DNA of 6,408 nucleotides from the NCBI GenBank assembly GCA_016293155.1, contig JAEDEU010000087.1, positions 1-6,408 on the forward strand. The letters run 5' to 3'. Below the pieces are notes generated by a model that did no database searches, was not told the DNA's origin, and saw nothing but the letters and a program-made list of their open reading frames with translations. This document shows positions 5,783-6,408 of the stretch, one piece after another (position 1 is the first letter of the stretch; each line of letters starts with the position of its first letter). The translations under genes and the position numbers were made by a program. This stretch comes from Clostridiaceae bacterium (lineage in GTDB: Bacteria; Bacillota; Clostridia; Oscillospirales; Butyricicoccaceae).

Positions 5783-6408
5783 TTGCTCATTTCTTTGTTT
5801 CGCACCAGTATTCTATACCTAATCGTGATTGCGGCGCTGAGGCTGACCGGCAAACGGCAGCTCGGTGAGCTTTCTCCCTCTGAGCTGGTGGTGGCAATTC
5901 TGATTTCCGATCTGGCAGCGGTTCCGATGCAGGATTACTCCATCCCGCTGCTCTCCGGCATCACGCCGGTGCTGACTCTGGTCGCTTGGGAGGTCATCCT
6001 GTCCGCTTTGTGCTTTAACCGGCCGCGTATGCGGAGGATTATGAACGGTAATCCCTGCACCATCATTCACCACGGCAAGCTCAATCAGCCCATGCTGCGC
6101 CGGATGCGCCTGTCCATTGACGATGTACTGGAGGAGCTGCGTATTTCCGGTGTCACGGACATCTCGCAGGTGCGCCGCGCGATTGTAGAAACCAACGGAC
6201 AGCTGAGCATTATTCTAAACTCCAAGGACCGACCCGCCACCTGTAGTGATATGAAGCTGCATCCGCAGGAGGAGGATGCGCCATTGGTCATTATCTGCGA
6301 CGGAAAAATCATGCACACCAATTTAAAAACACTGAATAAATCTGCGGCATGGGTCGAGCAGCAGTGTCGGAATCAGGGAATCCGTTCGGTTTCAGATGTC
6401 TTTCTGTT
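5783..6408 (+). CDS. YetF-like (DUF421) membrane protein, 5' part, running off the window
   Basis: The frame is open for 208 codons to the window edge. No ATG gives a complete N-terminus. The best start is TTG at 5783, with AAAGGCGG (5766-5773) 9 nt upstream; an in-frame stop lies at 5738-5740. The protein has three predicted membrane segments at about 4-21, 34-49 and 55-78. Between the first two is LTGKRQLGELSPSELV (21-36), followed by ISDLAAVPM (41-49), both characteristic of DUF421. The soluble part reads GNPCTIIHHGKLN (89-101), LEELRISGVTDISQVRRAIVETNGQLSII (116-144) and a second DGKIMHTNL segment (about 168-176). Members related to B. subtilis YetF and the spore proteins SpoVAEa/YhcN-like partners have been linked to membranes and spores, but no precise biochemical role can be assigned here. 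It is divergent from the ilv operon and probably unrelated in function. Confidence 0.85.
   Translation, partial: MLISLFRTSILYLIVIAALRLTGKRQLGELSPSELVVAILISDLAAVPMQDYSIPLLSGITPVLTLVAWEVILSALCFNRPRMRRIMNGNPCTIIHHGKLNQPMLRRMRLSIDDVLEELRISGVTDISQVRRAIVETNGQLSIILNSKDRPATCSDMKLHPQEEDAPLVIICDGKIMHTNLKTLNKSAAWVEQQCRNQGIRSVSDVFL

Noticed and set aside
5819..6321. Short - strand frames opposite the yetF-like gene
   Set aside because: They are antisense to a clear DUF421 protein and have no ribosome sites or family resemblance.

Overview
The window is an ordinary-looking but well-preserved piece of a Gram-positive (Firmicutes/Clostridia-type) chromosome. The evidence for this is a T-box leader with an intrinsic terminator, strong AGGAGG-type ribosome binding sites, a perfect sigma-A-type promoter, a PdxT-type vitamin B6 enzyme, and a YetF-type (DUF421) membrane protein. 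The moderately GC-rich codon use and the protein sequences would suit a gut Oscillospiraceae/Ruminococcaceae-like organism, but that placement is inference.

Layout, left to right. Bases 1-210 hold the 3' end of pdxT on the + strand. A hairpin with an A-run on one side and a T-run on the other (221-278) can terminate both pdxT and the operon arriving from the right. Bases 302-5291 on the - strand form a compact branched-chain amino acid operon, in transcription order ilvB (acetolactate synthase large subunit), ilvN (small regulatory subunit), ilvC (ketol-acid reductoisomerase) and ilvD (dihydroxy-acid dehydratase). Bases 5292-5692 carry no gene. They hold the operon's promoter and a leader of about 365 nt that folds as a T-box riboswitch, with a readable Stem I, a specifier loop that appears to present GUC (Val), an antiterminator and a competing terminator. 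Bases 5693-5782 are a short divergent intergenic stretch. From 5783 to the window end runs the 5' part of a yetF-like gene on the + strand, starting at TTG.

How it works together: IlvB and IlvN form acetohydroxyacid synthase, which makes acetolactate or acetohydroxybutyrate. IlvC isomerises and reduces these products and IlvD dehydrates them to the 2-keto acids that are transaminated to valine and isoleucine and also feed leucine and pantothenate. Two control layers are visible: transcription attenuation by the T-box, which senses uncharged tRNA (probably tRNA-Val), and an ACT-domain small subunit expected to give valine feedback inhibition. Hairpins between ilvN and ilvC and between ilvC and ilvD may tune the relative output of the downstream genes.

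I found no mobile element, CRISPR array, tRNA, rRNA or clearly new system. The most informative part is the T-box leader.
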